A DNA stretch of 64,000 nt from Insolitispirillum peregrinum (lineage in GTDB: Bacteria > Pseudomonadota > Alphaproteobacteria > Rhodospirillales > Rhodospirillaceae). This document shows, piece after piece, positions 44,688-52,218 of the stretch. The number at the start of each line of letters is the position of its first letter. Position 1 is the first letter of the stretch. Made by a program: the position numbers and the translations under genes. The stretch lies in the NCBI RefSeq assembly GCF_042665255.1, contig NZ_JBHTCD010000010.1; one strand, written 5' to 3'. The notes beneath the pieces were generated by a model. That model was not told where the DNA came from. It saw only the letters and a program-made list of their open reading frames with translations, and searched no databases.

Positions 44688-45596
44688 ATGGCCCTTATGG
44701 AATGGAATGACTCCCTGTCGATCGGCGTTGACATGATCGACATGGATCACAAGGTTCTGGTTGACCAGATCAACATGCTGCACGATGCCCTGCAGCGCGG
44801 TGACGACCAGAAAATCATCGGCAGCGTTCTGAACGTGCTGATCGACTACACCTCCTATCACTTTGACCGTGAGCATCAGCTCATGGACTCCACCGCCTAT
44901 GTCGAATCCGATGCCCACCTGCGTGAACACCGGATGCTGGTGAAAAAGGTCAAGGAAATCCAGGCCGGGTTTCAGGGCGGCCACGCCCTTGGCCGTGACA
45001 TGATGAGCTTTCTCAAGGTCTGGTTGACCCAGCACATCCTGAAATCAGACCGTGAATTCGGAGCACACCTGAAATCCGTCGGTGCCGCCCGCATGATCCC
45101 GCCGCCGCGCGTCGATGGCCCGGTCAACTGGCAACGGCTGAACATTCTGGTGGTCGATGACCAGTACAATTTCCGGCAGCTGCTGCGCAACCTGCTGAAC
45201 TCGATCGGTGTTGTCTCCATCCGCGAGGCCAAAGACGGTGTCGAGGCCTTGGCCATGATGAGGGCCGACACCTTTGATGTCGTCCTGACCGATGACGACA
45301 TGAGCCCGCTGGACGGCCTCGGGCTGACCCGGCAGGTGCGCATGTCACAGGGCAACCCCGACCCACGGACCCTGATCATCCTGATGCCATCACAGGAAAT
45401 CAGCCGCGAATACCTGCAGAATGCGACCCGGGCCGGGGTCCATGACATGATCGTCAAACCACTGGCCACCAACTCGGTTCGCGCCCGCATCGAAAAACAC
45501 CTGACCGCCCCGTTGCCGTTCCACGAGGTCAATGGACAGTTGATCCCGGTCCGGCAAACCCCAGCCCCGCGCAAACCGGTGCTGGTCAGCCGCTGA
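44688..45596 (+). CDS. Bacteriohemerythrin fused to response-regulator receiver
   Basis: 302 residues. The N-terminal hemerythrin (1-130) has the diiron ligands in DMDHKVL, YHFDREHQLM, HLREHRML and LTQHILKSDREF, so it should bind O2 reversibly. The C-terminal receiver (about 148-270) has the acidic pair in LVVDDQ, the phospho-acceptor Asp in VLTDDDMSP and Lys in MIVKPL. The conserved Thr/Ser position before the switch appears to be Pro (ILMPSQ). A plausible O2-linked chemotaxis or signalling adaptor. No kinase is adjacent. Confidence 0.87.
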   Translation: MALMEWNDSLSIGVDMIDMDHKVLVDQINMLHDALQRGDDQKIIGSVLNVLIDYTSYHFDREHQLMDSTAYVESDAHLREHRMLVKKVKEIQAGFQGGHALGRDMMSFLKVWLTQHILKSDREFGAHLKSVGAARMIPPPRVDGPVNWQRLNILVVDDQYNFRQLLRNLLNSIGVVSIREAKDGVEALAMMRADTFDVVLTDDDMSPLDGLGLTRQVRMSQGNPDPRTLIILMPSQEISREYLQNATRAGVHDMIVKPLATNSVRARIEKHLTAPLPFHEVNGQLIPVRQTPAPRKPVLVSR

Positions 45597-45601
45597 GTGG
45601 A

Positions 45602-45644
45602 GCATTGTGCGAAAAGCGGGAACCGGTTTTCGCAAAAACAATGC
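45602..45644. repeat. REP palindrome, copy 3
   Basis: GCATTGTGCGAAAAGCGGGA to AAAACAATGC, reverse orientation relative to copy 1, starting 5 bp after the hemerythrin-receiver stop. Confidence 0.85.
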
Positions 45645-45697
45645 GACAGAACAAAAGGTTGGATCAGCGTACCTGCATCAGATCACGGTACACGACA
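45645..45697. repeat. REP-linked spacer module, copy at 45.6 kb
   Basis: Starts GACAGAACAAAAGGTTGGAT and ends GTACACGACA. An almost identical module follows the REP at 63593, and its reverse complement precedes the REP near 6398-6452. Confidence 0.75.
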
Positions 45698-45712
45698 AAA
45701 AACAAAAAGATC

Positions 45713-45840
45713 ATGGAGCGCTGCTCCAAACCTCGCTGGGGCCTTGAGGCCCCAGACCCCATTGACTTGATTTTTAAAGAAAAAATGGGGGGTTCTGGGC
45801 CTCAGGCCCCGAGCAGTTCAGGCGGCAGCCTGCACCACGG
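45713..45840. repeat. Multi-hairpin element copy 4 (reverse orientation)
   Basis: TGGAGC-GCT-GCTCCA, CTGGGGCC-TTGA-GGCCCCAG, CCCCAT...ATGGGG, GGGCCTCAGGCCC and CAGGCGGCAGCCTG, the mirror order of copies 2 and 3. It lies between convergent genes. Confidence 0.85.
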
Positions 45841-45848
45841 TTTATCCC

Positions 45849-46874
45849 TTATAACCAGTCACGCAGAATCGGGATCAGCGGGATATCGGCAGGCGGCATG
45901 GGATAATCGGACAATCGTTCACTTTTGACCCACGCCAGCGCCTGCCCTTCCCGGCCCCGCGGCGTACCACGCCATTGGCGGCACAGGTACAGCGGCATCA
46001 ACAGGTGAAAGTCGCCATAGGCATGGCTGGCAAAGGTCAGCGGTGCCAGACAGCTCTGCCGGATATCAATTCCCAGTTCTTCCTGGAGTTCCCGCACCAG
46101 TGCCTGTTCCGGCGTCTCCCCGGCCTCGACCTTGCCACCGGGGAATTCCCACAATCCGGCCAATTGCTTGCCTTCGGGCCGTTGCTGCAACAGCACGCGG
46201 TTATCCTGATCAATCAGCGCCACCGCCGTCACCAGCACCAGACGGCTTTTCCGCCATTCGGCAAAGGCCGACCGTTCCAGCGACCAGCGCTGGCACAGCG
46301 TCGGCTGCGGCGACAGGCGAGGAAACGGCGCCTGTACCGGCGATGCATGCTGAGAAAACCCACTCCGTTGCAGCAACGCCTGACTGCGCCCGTTCGCAGG
46401 CAGCACATGGGCCAGCAAGCGGGCGGCCCCAAGGTCATCAAAGGCATGCGTCAGCAGCAAGCGCATTGCTTCGGCGGCATAGCGCTGGCCCCAATGCTCC
46501 CGCCCCAGCCAATAGCCGATTTCCAGCGATGCCGGATGGCCATCAACGGCTTCGAGGCTGATGATACCCAGAAACTGGCCGTCCGTCCGCCGCTCGATCG
46601 CCAGTCGCAGGGACTCCCCGCGCTGATGGGCTTCGCGCGTTCCGGCCAGAAAAGCCAGACCATCCTCTTGTGTATAAGGATGCGGAATCTGCCCGGTCAG
46701 CGCCGCCACCTCGCGGTCATTGGCCAGCGCCACCATCGCCATCAGCACATCGGCTTGCAGGGGACGCAGAACAATGCGCTCGCCACGCAATGGATAGGCC
46801 GCCAGACACCCCCCCATCATGTCACTGTCATCCGTCAGGAATGGCAGCCCGGTGACCGTGTTCAGCGTATCCAT
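45849..46874 (-). CDS. GNAT acetyltransferase fused to Nudix hydrolase
   Basis: 341 residues. The N-terminal RimJ/RimL-type acetyltransferase (about 30-180, ERIVLRPLQADVL; EIGYWLGREHWGQRYAAEA; ANGRSQALLQRSGF) is joined to a C-terminal MutT-type Nudix domain (about 205-335). The Nudix box is G-x5-E-x7-RELQEELG within GGKVEAGETPEQALVREL. The Nudix part would clear 8-oxo-dGTP or a related nucleotide; the acetyl acceptor is unknown. The ATG at 46874 follows AGGA. The longer frame upstream runs through a repeat element and is rejected. Confidence 0.85.
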   Translation of the reverse strand: MDTLNTVTGLPFLTDDSDMMGGCLAAYPLRGERIVLRPLQADVLMAMVALANDREVAALTGQIPHPYTQEDGLAFLAGTREAHQRGESLRLAIERRTDGQFLGIISLEAVDGHPASLEIGYWLGREHWGQRYAAEAMRLLLTHAFDDLGAARLLAHVLPANGRSQALLQRSGFSQHASPVQAPFPRLSPQPTLCQRWSLERSAFAEWRKSRLVLVTAVALIDQDNRVLLQQRPEGKQLAGLWEFPGGKVEAGETPEQALVRELQEELGIDIRQSCLAPLTFASHAYGDFHLLMPLYLCRQWRGTPRGREGQALAWVKSERLSDYPMPPADIPLIPILRDWL

Positions 46875-46902
46875 ACGTCGTGTCCTTTTATCCGCAACGG
46901 TG

Positions 46903-46946
46903 ACAAAACAGAAAAGACGCCGGGGGACCATTCCGCCCCCCGGCGT
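46903..46946 (-). terminator. Rho-independent terminator after argJ
   Basis: ACGCCGGGGG pairs with CCCCCGGCGT, followed by TCTTTTCTGTTTT on the minus strand, between argJ and the GNAT-Nudix gene. Confidence 0.85.
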
Positions 46947-46955
46947 GCTAAAGAC

Positions 46956-47090
46956 ATGGAGCGCTGCTCCAAACCTCGCTGGGGCCAGTCGGCCCCAGAC
47001 CCCATTCCTTTGATCATAAAAGAGAAAATGGGGGTCCGGGGACATCGTCCCCAAGTGAACGCTCGGGGCCTGAGGCCCCGAGCAGGTTCA
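46956..47090. repeat. Multi-hairpin element copy 5 (reverse orientation)
   Basis: TGGAGC-GCT-GCTCCA, CTGGGGCC-AGTC-GGCCCCAG, CCCCAT...ATGGGG, then an extra GGGGAC-ATC-GTCCCC hairpin and GGGGCCTGAGGCCCC. It is directly followed by two REP palindromes. Confidence 0.85.
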
Positions 47091-47094
47091 TGCC

Positions 47095-47137
47095 GCATTG
47101 TTTATGCGAAAACCGGTTCCCACTTTTCGCACAATGC
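47095..47137. repeat. REP palindrome, copy 4
   Basis: Identical to copy 1 over the palindrome; the first of a tandem pair 15 bp apart. Confidence 0.85.
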
Positions 47138-47152
47138 AGGTTTTTTCATGCC

Positions 47153-47195
47153 GCATTGTTTATGCGAAAACCGGTTCCCACTTTTCGCACAATGC
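47153..47195. repeat. REP palindrome, copy 5
   Basis: The second of the tandem pair. On the argJ strand the repeat consensus begins TAGAGCATTG, so its first three bases are the argJ stop codon. Confidence 0.85.
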
Positions 47196-47196
47196 T

Positions 47197-48438
47197 CTAG
47201 CTGCGATACGACCCGTTGATGTCGATGTAACCGTGGGTCAGGTCGCAGGTCCACACCGTAGCCTTGCCCTTGCCGACCCCGACGTCAACCTCGAACAGGA
47301 TTTCCTGTCCCTTCATGTGGGCAACCACCGGTGTTTCATCATAGTCGGGCACCGCCAGACCGTTACTGGCCACTTCGACGCCGCCGATGCGGATGCACAG
47401 ACGGTCACGATCGGCCTTTTCCCCCGCCTTGCCGACGGCGGCGACGATCCGGCCCCAGTTGGCGTCTTCACCGGCCACCGCGGTTTTCACCAGCGGGCTG
47501 TTGCCGATGGTCAGGCCAATCGCCCGCGCCGCGCGGTCGCTGGCGGCACCGGTCACGCGGATTTCCACCAGCTTGGTGGCGCCTTCGCCGTCGCGCACCA
47601 CCTGATGGGACAGGTCGAGCAACAGGTCGAACAGCTTTTTCTTGAAATCCTTCAGGTCCTTGTCGTCAGCCGACTTCGGTTCCTTGTTCCCCGCCGAGCC
47701 AGTGGCGAACAGCAGCAGGGTGTCCGAGGTCGAGGTATCGCCATCGACGGTGATGCTGTTGAACGAGCGATCAACGCCCTTTTTCAGCAGCGCCTGCAAG
47801 ACATCGGCCGGAATGTTGGCATCGGTAAAGACATAGGACAGCATGGTCCCCATCGCCGGAGCAATCATCCCCGAGCCCTTGGCGATCCCGTTGAGGGTCA
47901 CCGTCACTCCGTTGATCACCGCCGTGCGGGTGGCACCCTTGGGATAGGTGTCGGTGGTCATGATCGCCTTGGCCGCCGACAGCCAGTCCTTGCCATCAAG
48001 CTTGTCCTTCACCAGCGGCAGGGCATCGGTGATGCGCTCGTCGGGCAGGAACTCGCCGATGGTGCCGGTCGAGGAGACATACACTTCGCTGGCCTTGCAG
48101 CCGAACAGGCTGCAGGCAGCATCAACCGTCCGCGCCACCGAGGCTTCGCCGCGCACGCCGGTAAAGGCGTTGGCGTTCCCGGCATTGACCACCAGCACCC
48201 GCCCACGGCCCTTGTGCAGCGCCTGCGCACACCAGTCCACCGGTGCCGAGCGGGTTTTCGAGGTGGTCAGCACCCCGGCAGCCTGCGTGCCTGCGGGCAT
48301 TTCCAGCACCAGCAAGTCCGTTCGGCCCTGATAGCGGATCCCGGCCTGATGGCTGGCAAAGCGCACACCCGGCAGTTCGGGCATGGCGGGAAAACCATCC
48401 TTGGGAGCAAGGGGGGACACGGCAGGGGTCTGGGCCAT
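47197..48438 (-). CDS. argJ: Bifunctional ornithine acetyltransferase / N-acetylglutamate synthase
   Basis: 413 residues. Recycles the acetyl group between N-acetylornithine and glutamate in arginine synthesis. The self-cleavage region reads KGSGMIAPAMGTML, with the Thr nucleophile kept (ATML is the usual form, GTML here). Other signatures are NAGNANAFTG, SSTGTIGE and GEDANWGRIVAAVG. The ATG at 48438 has CGGAG 8 nt upstream and is chosen over a TTG at 48468. The stop codon is the first triplet of a REP palindrome. Confidence 0.95.
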   Translation of the reverse strand: MAQTPAVSPLAPKDGFPAMPELPGVRFASHQAGIRYQGRTDLLVLEMPAGTQAAGVLTTSKTRSAPVDWCAQALHKGRGRVLVVNAGNANAFTGVRGEASVARTVDAACSLFGCKASEVYVSSTGTIGEFLPDERITDALPLVKDKLDGKDWLSAAKAIMTTDTYPKGATRTAVINGVTVTLNGIAKGSGMIAPAMGTMLSYVFTDANIPADVLQALLKKGVDRSFNSITVDGDTSTSDTLLLFATGSAGNKEPKSADDKDLKDFKKKLFDLLLDLSHQVVRDGEGATKLVEIRVTGAASDRAARAIGLTIGNSPLVKTAVAGEDANWGRIVAAVGKAGEKADRDRLCIRIGGVEVASNGLAVPDYDETPVVAHMKGQEILFEVDVGVGKGKATVWTCDLTHGYIDINGSYRS

Positions 48439-48581
48439 CGCGGCAACTCCGGACAAATCGGAAGACAAACGGGAGAAACGGCAGCGCAGCCCCCGGGGCC
48501 GTGCCTGCCGGACATCACTTTAGGGGGTCGCCATCGCCAAAACCAGCGACAGCATTACGACAGTTCATAAAACAGGCGGAA

Positions 48582-48612
48582 CCTGACGGGACGCAAACGC
48601 CGCCCCGTCAGG
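48582..48612 (-). terminator. Hairpin after the parvulin gene
   Basis: CCTGACGGG and CCCGTCAGG pair perfectly, 11 bp after the stop. The T-rich stretch comes only about 15 nt later, so termination is less certain. Confidence 0.5.
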
Positions 48613-48622
48613 CATCCTCACC

Positions 48623-49465
48623 TTACTTCGCGTCGGGAGCCTTGGCTTCCGGAGCGGTGATCTCGACCTTGGCGTTCTTGCGCAGTTCGCCAACGATTTC
48701 GTCAATCACGCCATCGGCCATCTGGCCGCGCAGCTGTTCCTTGACCTCTTCGAAGGCGGGCGGGGTGCTCTTGCGGCGGTCTTCAACCTTGATGATGTGC
48801 CAGCCGAACTGGGTCTTCACCGGCTTGTCCGACACGTCACCCGGCTTCATCGCAAACGCCGCTTCGGCGAATTCCGGCACCATCGCGCTCTTGCTGAAAT
48901 AGCCCAGATCGCCACCGCGCTTGCCCGAACCATCGTCCTTGCTGTCAGACTTGGCGAGGTCTTCAAACGACGCGCCCTTCTTCAGCTTCTTGATCAGCTC
49001 GTTGGCCTTCTTTTCGTTGTCCACCAGAATGTGACGGGCGTGGACTTCGTCTTCCGGCGGGTTGTTCTTCAGCAGGTCGTCATAGGCGGTGCGCAGCTTG
49101 TCGTCGGTCAGGCGCTTTTCGACTTCGCGGGTCAGGAAGGCGCGCTGCATCAGGCTGTCACGCACCTGATCGAGCTGCTTCTTGAACTCGGCATCGTCGG
49201 CCACGTTGGCTTTCTTCGCCGCCGACAGCAGCAGGCGCTGGCTGACCGCCTGATCGACGAGGTTGGCAAAGATGCTTTCCAGCGGCATCGCCTGAATCTG
49301 CGGCATCTGCTGGGCCATGCGATCCTTCATCGCAACGATTTCGGAGCGGTGAATTTCGCTCCCGTCCACCTTGGCGACCACCGGATCATCCGCTGCGAAC
49401 GCAGGGGCCGCAGCCATCAGAAACACGGTTGCGGCAGCAGCGGCGCGCAGCGCGGTCTTCAACAT
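48623..49465 (-). CDS. Periplasmic parvulin-type peptidyl-prolyl isomerase
   Basis: 280 residues. A signal peptide (AAAAATVFLMAAAPAFA) is followed by an N-terminal SurA/PrsA-like helical region and one parvulin domain (about 140-235: VHARHILVDNEKKANELI, GGDLGYFSKSAMVPEFAEA, TQFGWHIIKVEDRR). It ends in a basic, Ala-rich tail. It assists folding of exported proteins such as the porin. It is located upstream of argJ on the same strand, but with its own hairpin after the gene. Confidence 0.9.
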   Translation of the reverse strand: MLKTALRAAAAATVFLMAAAPAFAADDPVVAKVDGSEIHRSEIVAMKDRMAQQMPQIQAMPLESIFANLVDQAVSQRLLLSAAKKANVADDAEFKKQLDQVRDSLMQRAFLTREVEKRLTDDKLRTAYDDLLKNNPPEDEVHARHILVDNEKKANELIKKLKKGASFEDLAKSDSKDDGSGKRGGDLGYFSKSAMVPEFAEAAFAMKPGDVSDKPVKTQFGWHIIKVEDRRKSTPPAFEEVKEQLRGQMADGVIDEIVGELRKNAKVEITAPEAKAPDAK

Positions 49466-49673
49466 GGGGAATGTCCTTCCATCAACGGAAAAGAAGAAAT
49501 TGGCAGGAGCGCAAATTCAGCACAGCTCCCGGCTGGTGGCAAGGGGCGCTCTGGTAACTTTCCGTTTATCAACCGGCTATTTGGCGAAAATCCTACGCAC
49601 CGCCATCAGCAGTACGGTATAAGGGCGGTCACGCCTGCCCCCTGTTCCTGTCAGACTGTGTGATTCCCCTCCG

Positions 49674-51059
49674 ATGCTTTTCAACAGCCCGCTGTTCATC
49701 CTGCTGTTCCTGCCCCTGGCGCTGGCAGGCTATTGGGCGCTGGCCCGGCAGACGACAGCCCGTCTGTGGTTCCTGAGTGCCGCCTCGGTTGCCTTTTATG
49801 GCTACTGGAACTGGCTGGATGTGCCGCTGTTGCTGGTGTCGGTGGTCGCCAACTGGGGCCTGAGCGCCATCTTTGGCCGTTTGCCCGCCACCGCCATACA
49901 GCGCCGCCGCCTGCTGGTGCTAACCGCCGTCTGCGGCAATCTGGCCGTGCTGGGGGCTTACAAGTATCTGGTGTTCTTTGCCAGCACCCTGACGACGCTG
50001 ACCGGCTGGCCGGAAACGGCCCCAACGGCTTGGGCGTTGCCGCTGGGGATCAGCTTTTTCACCTTTCACCACATCATCTACTGGATGGACCTGAAACGCG
50101 GGCTGGCACCGGTCTATCCCTTGCGCGACTATGCGCTGTACATCACCAGCTTTCCGCAGATTCTGGCCGGGCCGCTGGTGCGCAACCGCGAGATCGTGCC
50201 GCAGTTTGCCCTGTCGCCCTGCCGTCCCGGCTGGCAGCAACGCTGCATGCAGGGGGTGACGCTGTTCGTGATCGGGCTGGGGAAAAAGGTGTTCCTTGCC
50301 GATGCCCTGGCCGCCTTGTCCAACCCGTTGTACGCGCAGGCGGGCAAAGCCGCCCTCGGCACCACTGAGGCCTGGACCGCCGTGCTGGCGTTCAGCCTGC
50401 AAATCTATTTCGACTTTTCGGGCTATTCCGACATGGCCATCGGGCTGGCGCTGATGCTGGGGATGGTGCTGCCGCTGAACTTTGATGCTCCCTATCGTGC
50501 CACCAGCCTGCAGGACTTCTGGCGGCGCTGGCACATGACCCTGTCGCGCTTTCTGCGCGATTATCTGTATATTGCCTTTGGCGGCAGCCGCCACGGCCTG
50601 TGGCGCCAGTGCGCCGCACTGATCGCCACCATGGCCCTTGGCGGGCTGTGGCATGGCGCGGGCTGGACCTTTGTGCTGTGGGGACTGGCGCACGGGGTGG
50701 CGCTGGCCGCCGGTGCCCTGTGGCGGCGCTGGCTGCCCGCCGTCCCGGCCCTGCTCGGCTGGCCACTGACCATGCTGTTTGTCGCCCTCAGCTGGGTGCT
50801 GTTCCGTGCCCCTGACCTGACCACTGCCAGCCATATCCTTGGCAGCCTGTGGCCGACCGCAGCCCTCACCCCGGCCCCCGGTGGCGGAAGAACCTTGCTG
50901 TTGGCGGCATTGGTCGCCATCATCGGTCCGACCAGCTGGCAGGTGGTCAACCGCCTGCGTCCCCGCCCGCTGTGGGCGGTGATCATGGCGGTGGTGCTGG
51001 TGCTGGCCCTGTTGAAAATGCGTGATGGAGCGTATGAGTTCATCTACTTCCAGTTCTGA
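49674..51059 (+). CDS. MBOAT-family membrane O-acyltransferase (AlgI-like)
   Basis: 461 residues, about ten membrane helices. AlgI-type protein that moves acetyl groups across the inner membrane for O-acetylation of an exported polysaccharide. It starts MLFNSPLFILLFLPLALAGY, contains QIYFDFSGYSDMAIGLA and the DFWRRWHMTLS block, and has the active His in GGLWHGAGWTFVLWG. Its end overlaps the next gene by 26 bp. No alginate or cellulose genes are present here, so the glycan is unknown. Confidence 0.92.
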   Translation: MLFNSPLFILLFLPLALAGYWALARQTTARLWFLSAASVAFYGYWNWLDVPLLLVSVVANWGLSAIFGRLPATAIQRRRLLVLTAVCGNLAVLGAYKYLVFFASTLTTLTGWPETAPTAWALPLGISFFTFHHIIYWMDLKRGLAPVYPLRDYALYITSFPQILAGPLVRNREIVPQFALSPCRPGWQQRCMQGVTLFVIGLGKKVFLADALAALSNPLYAQAGKAALGTTEAWTAVLAFSLQIYFDFSGYSDMAIGLALMLGMVLPLNFDAPYRATSLQDFWRRWHMTLSRFLRDYLYIAFGGSRHGLWRQCAALIATMALGGLWHGAGWTFVLWGLAHGVALAAGALWRRWLPAVPALLGWPLTMLFVALSWVLFRAPDLTTASHILGSLWPTAALTPAPGGGRTLLLAALVAIIGPTSWQVVNRLRPRPLWAVIMAVVLVLALLKMRDGAYEFIYFQF

Positions 51060-52131
51060 GGCCCGTCGAGACAGCGACGTGCCGACCATCAGCGCCGACC
51101 TCAGCCAGTCCGTGGCCTGGGGGCGGTTCCTGCGCGTGTTCGCAGGCTGTGCGCTGGTGCTGGGGCTGGGAGTGGTGGCCGGTCTGGTCGCGCTGGACCC
51201 CTATGGTGCCGGGCAACCGGTTTCGCTGGGCCAGAAGCAGGCGACTCCGACCCGCCCGCCCAAACTCAACCCCCGCCTTGCCGGAGCTGGTCGTACCCTT
51301 GACCCGCAGTTCGGCGGGCTGATCGTCGGCAATTCCCACAGCCAGCTCCTCGACCCGGCGCGGATTGGTGCACAGAGCGGCATCCCGTTCGCCTCGCTGT
51401 CGATGCCCGGCACCGCCTCGCGCGAGCAACTGGCGGTGCTGGACTGGATCGCCCTGCGGCGCGGACAGGATGATCATGCCCTGTCAGCGCTGGTGGTGGT
51501 GCTGGATGACTGGTGGTGTAACGCCCAGGGGGCCTATGAAACCGGCCACGCCTTTCCCTACTGGCTGTACAGTGCCGATCCGCTGACCTATCTGGAAGGC
51601 TTGCTGCGCTGGGAAAGTCTGGAAGCCGCTGGCGGCAAGCTGGGCCTGCTGCTGTCCGGCAAGGCACCGGCCTCTGGCCGGGCCGATGGCTATATGGATT
51701 ATGAGCAGGAGATGGTGGACGATCGTTCCGCCATCCTCGCCCGCCTGCAGGCCCCCGGTGATTACCATCACCTTGGGGACGCCCCGCCTCCGGCCGCCGC
51801 GGCCCTGAAAGCCACGCTGGCCCGCCTGAACAGCAGCGCCGCCGTCGCGCTGGTGATGACCCCGGTCTACGCCCCCATTCTGCCCGCCTCCGGCAGCGGT
51901 GATGCCCGCCGCCTTGAGACCTGCAAGGCGGCCTTTGCCGATATCGCCAACAGCCGCCCGCGCACTGTCTGGCTGGACCTGATGCGCGAAACCCCGGAAA
52001 CCCGTGATCCGGGCCTGTTCTGGGATACCAGCCATTACCGCAGTGCCTTTGCCCGCCAGATCGAAAACATTCTGGCCGCCCGCCTCCGACTGCTGCACGC
52101 CGAAAGCCCCCATCGGGACCCCCCCGCCTGA
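51034..52131 (+). CDS. Membrane-anchored SGNH-like partner of the MBOAT protein
   Basis: 365 residues. One N-terminal membrane helix (about 35-55, VFAGCALVLGLGVVAGLVAL) and a periplasmic domain with a Ser block GLIVGNSHSQLLDP and a C-terminal DTSHYRSAFA block, as in SGNH/AlgJ-AlgX/DltD-type acetyl-transfer partners. The ATG at 51034 lies inside the MBOAT gene; a start at 51025 is possible. It should complete the O-acetyl transfer in the periplasm. Confidence 0.75.
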   Translation: MSSSTSSSEARRDSDVPTISADLSQSVAWGRFLRVFAGCALVLGLGVVAGLVALDPYGAGQPVSLGQKQATPTRPPKLNPRLAGAGRTLDPQFGGLIVGNSHSQLLDPARIGAQSGIPFASLSMPGTASREQLAVLDWIALRRGQDDHALSALVVVLDDWWCNAQGAYETGHAFPYWLYSADPLTYLEGLLRWESLEAAGGKLGLLLSGKAPASGRADGYMDYEQEMVDDRSAILARLQAPGDYHHLGDAPPPAAAALKATLARLNSSAAVALVMTPVYAPILPASGSGDARRLETCKAAFADIANSRPRTVWLDLMRETPETRDPGLFWDTSHYRSAFARQIENILAARLRLLHAESPHRDPPA

Positions 52132-52218
52132 TTGACAGTCCGCTGATGCGGTTCTATCTGTCTGATGGTTTCATCAGGCGCTTTCTTCCTGAGGTTTGGC
52201 TTTATTTTCGAGGTATTC

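Noticed and set aside
46875..47054. N-terminal extension of the GNAT-Nudix protein by 60 residues
   Set aside because: The extension is read-through of the multi-hairpin element and terminator. The ATG at 46874 has its own ribosome site.
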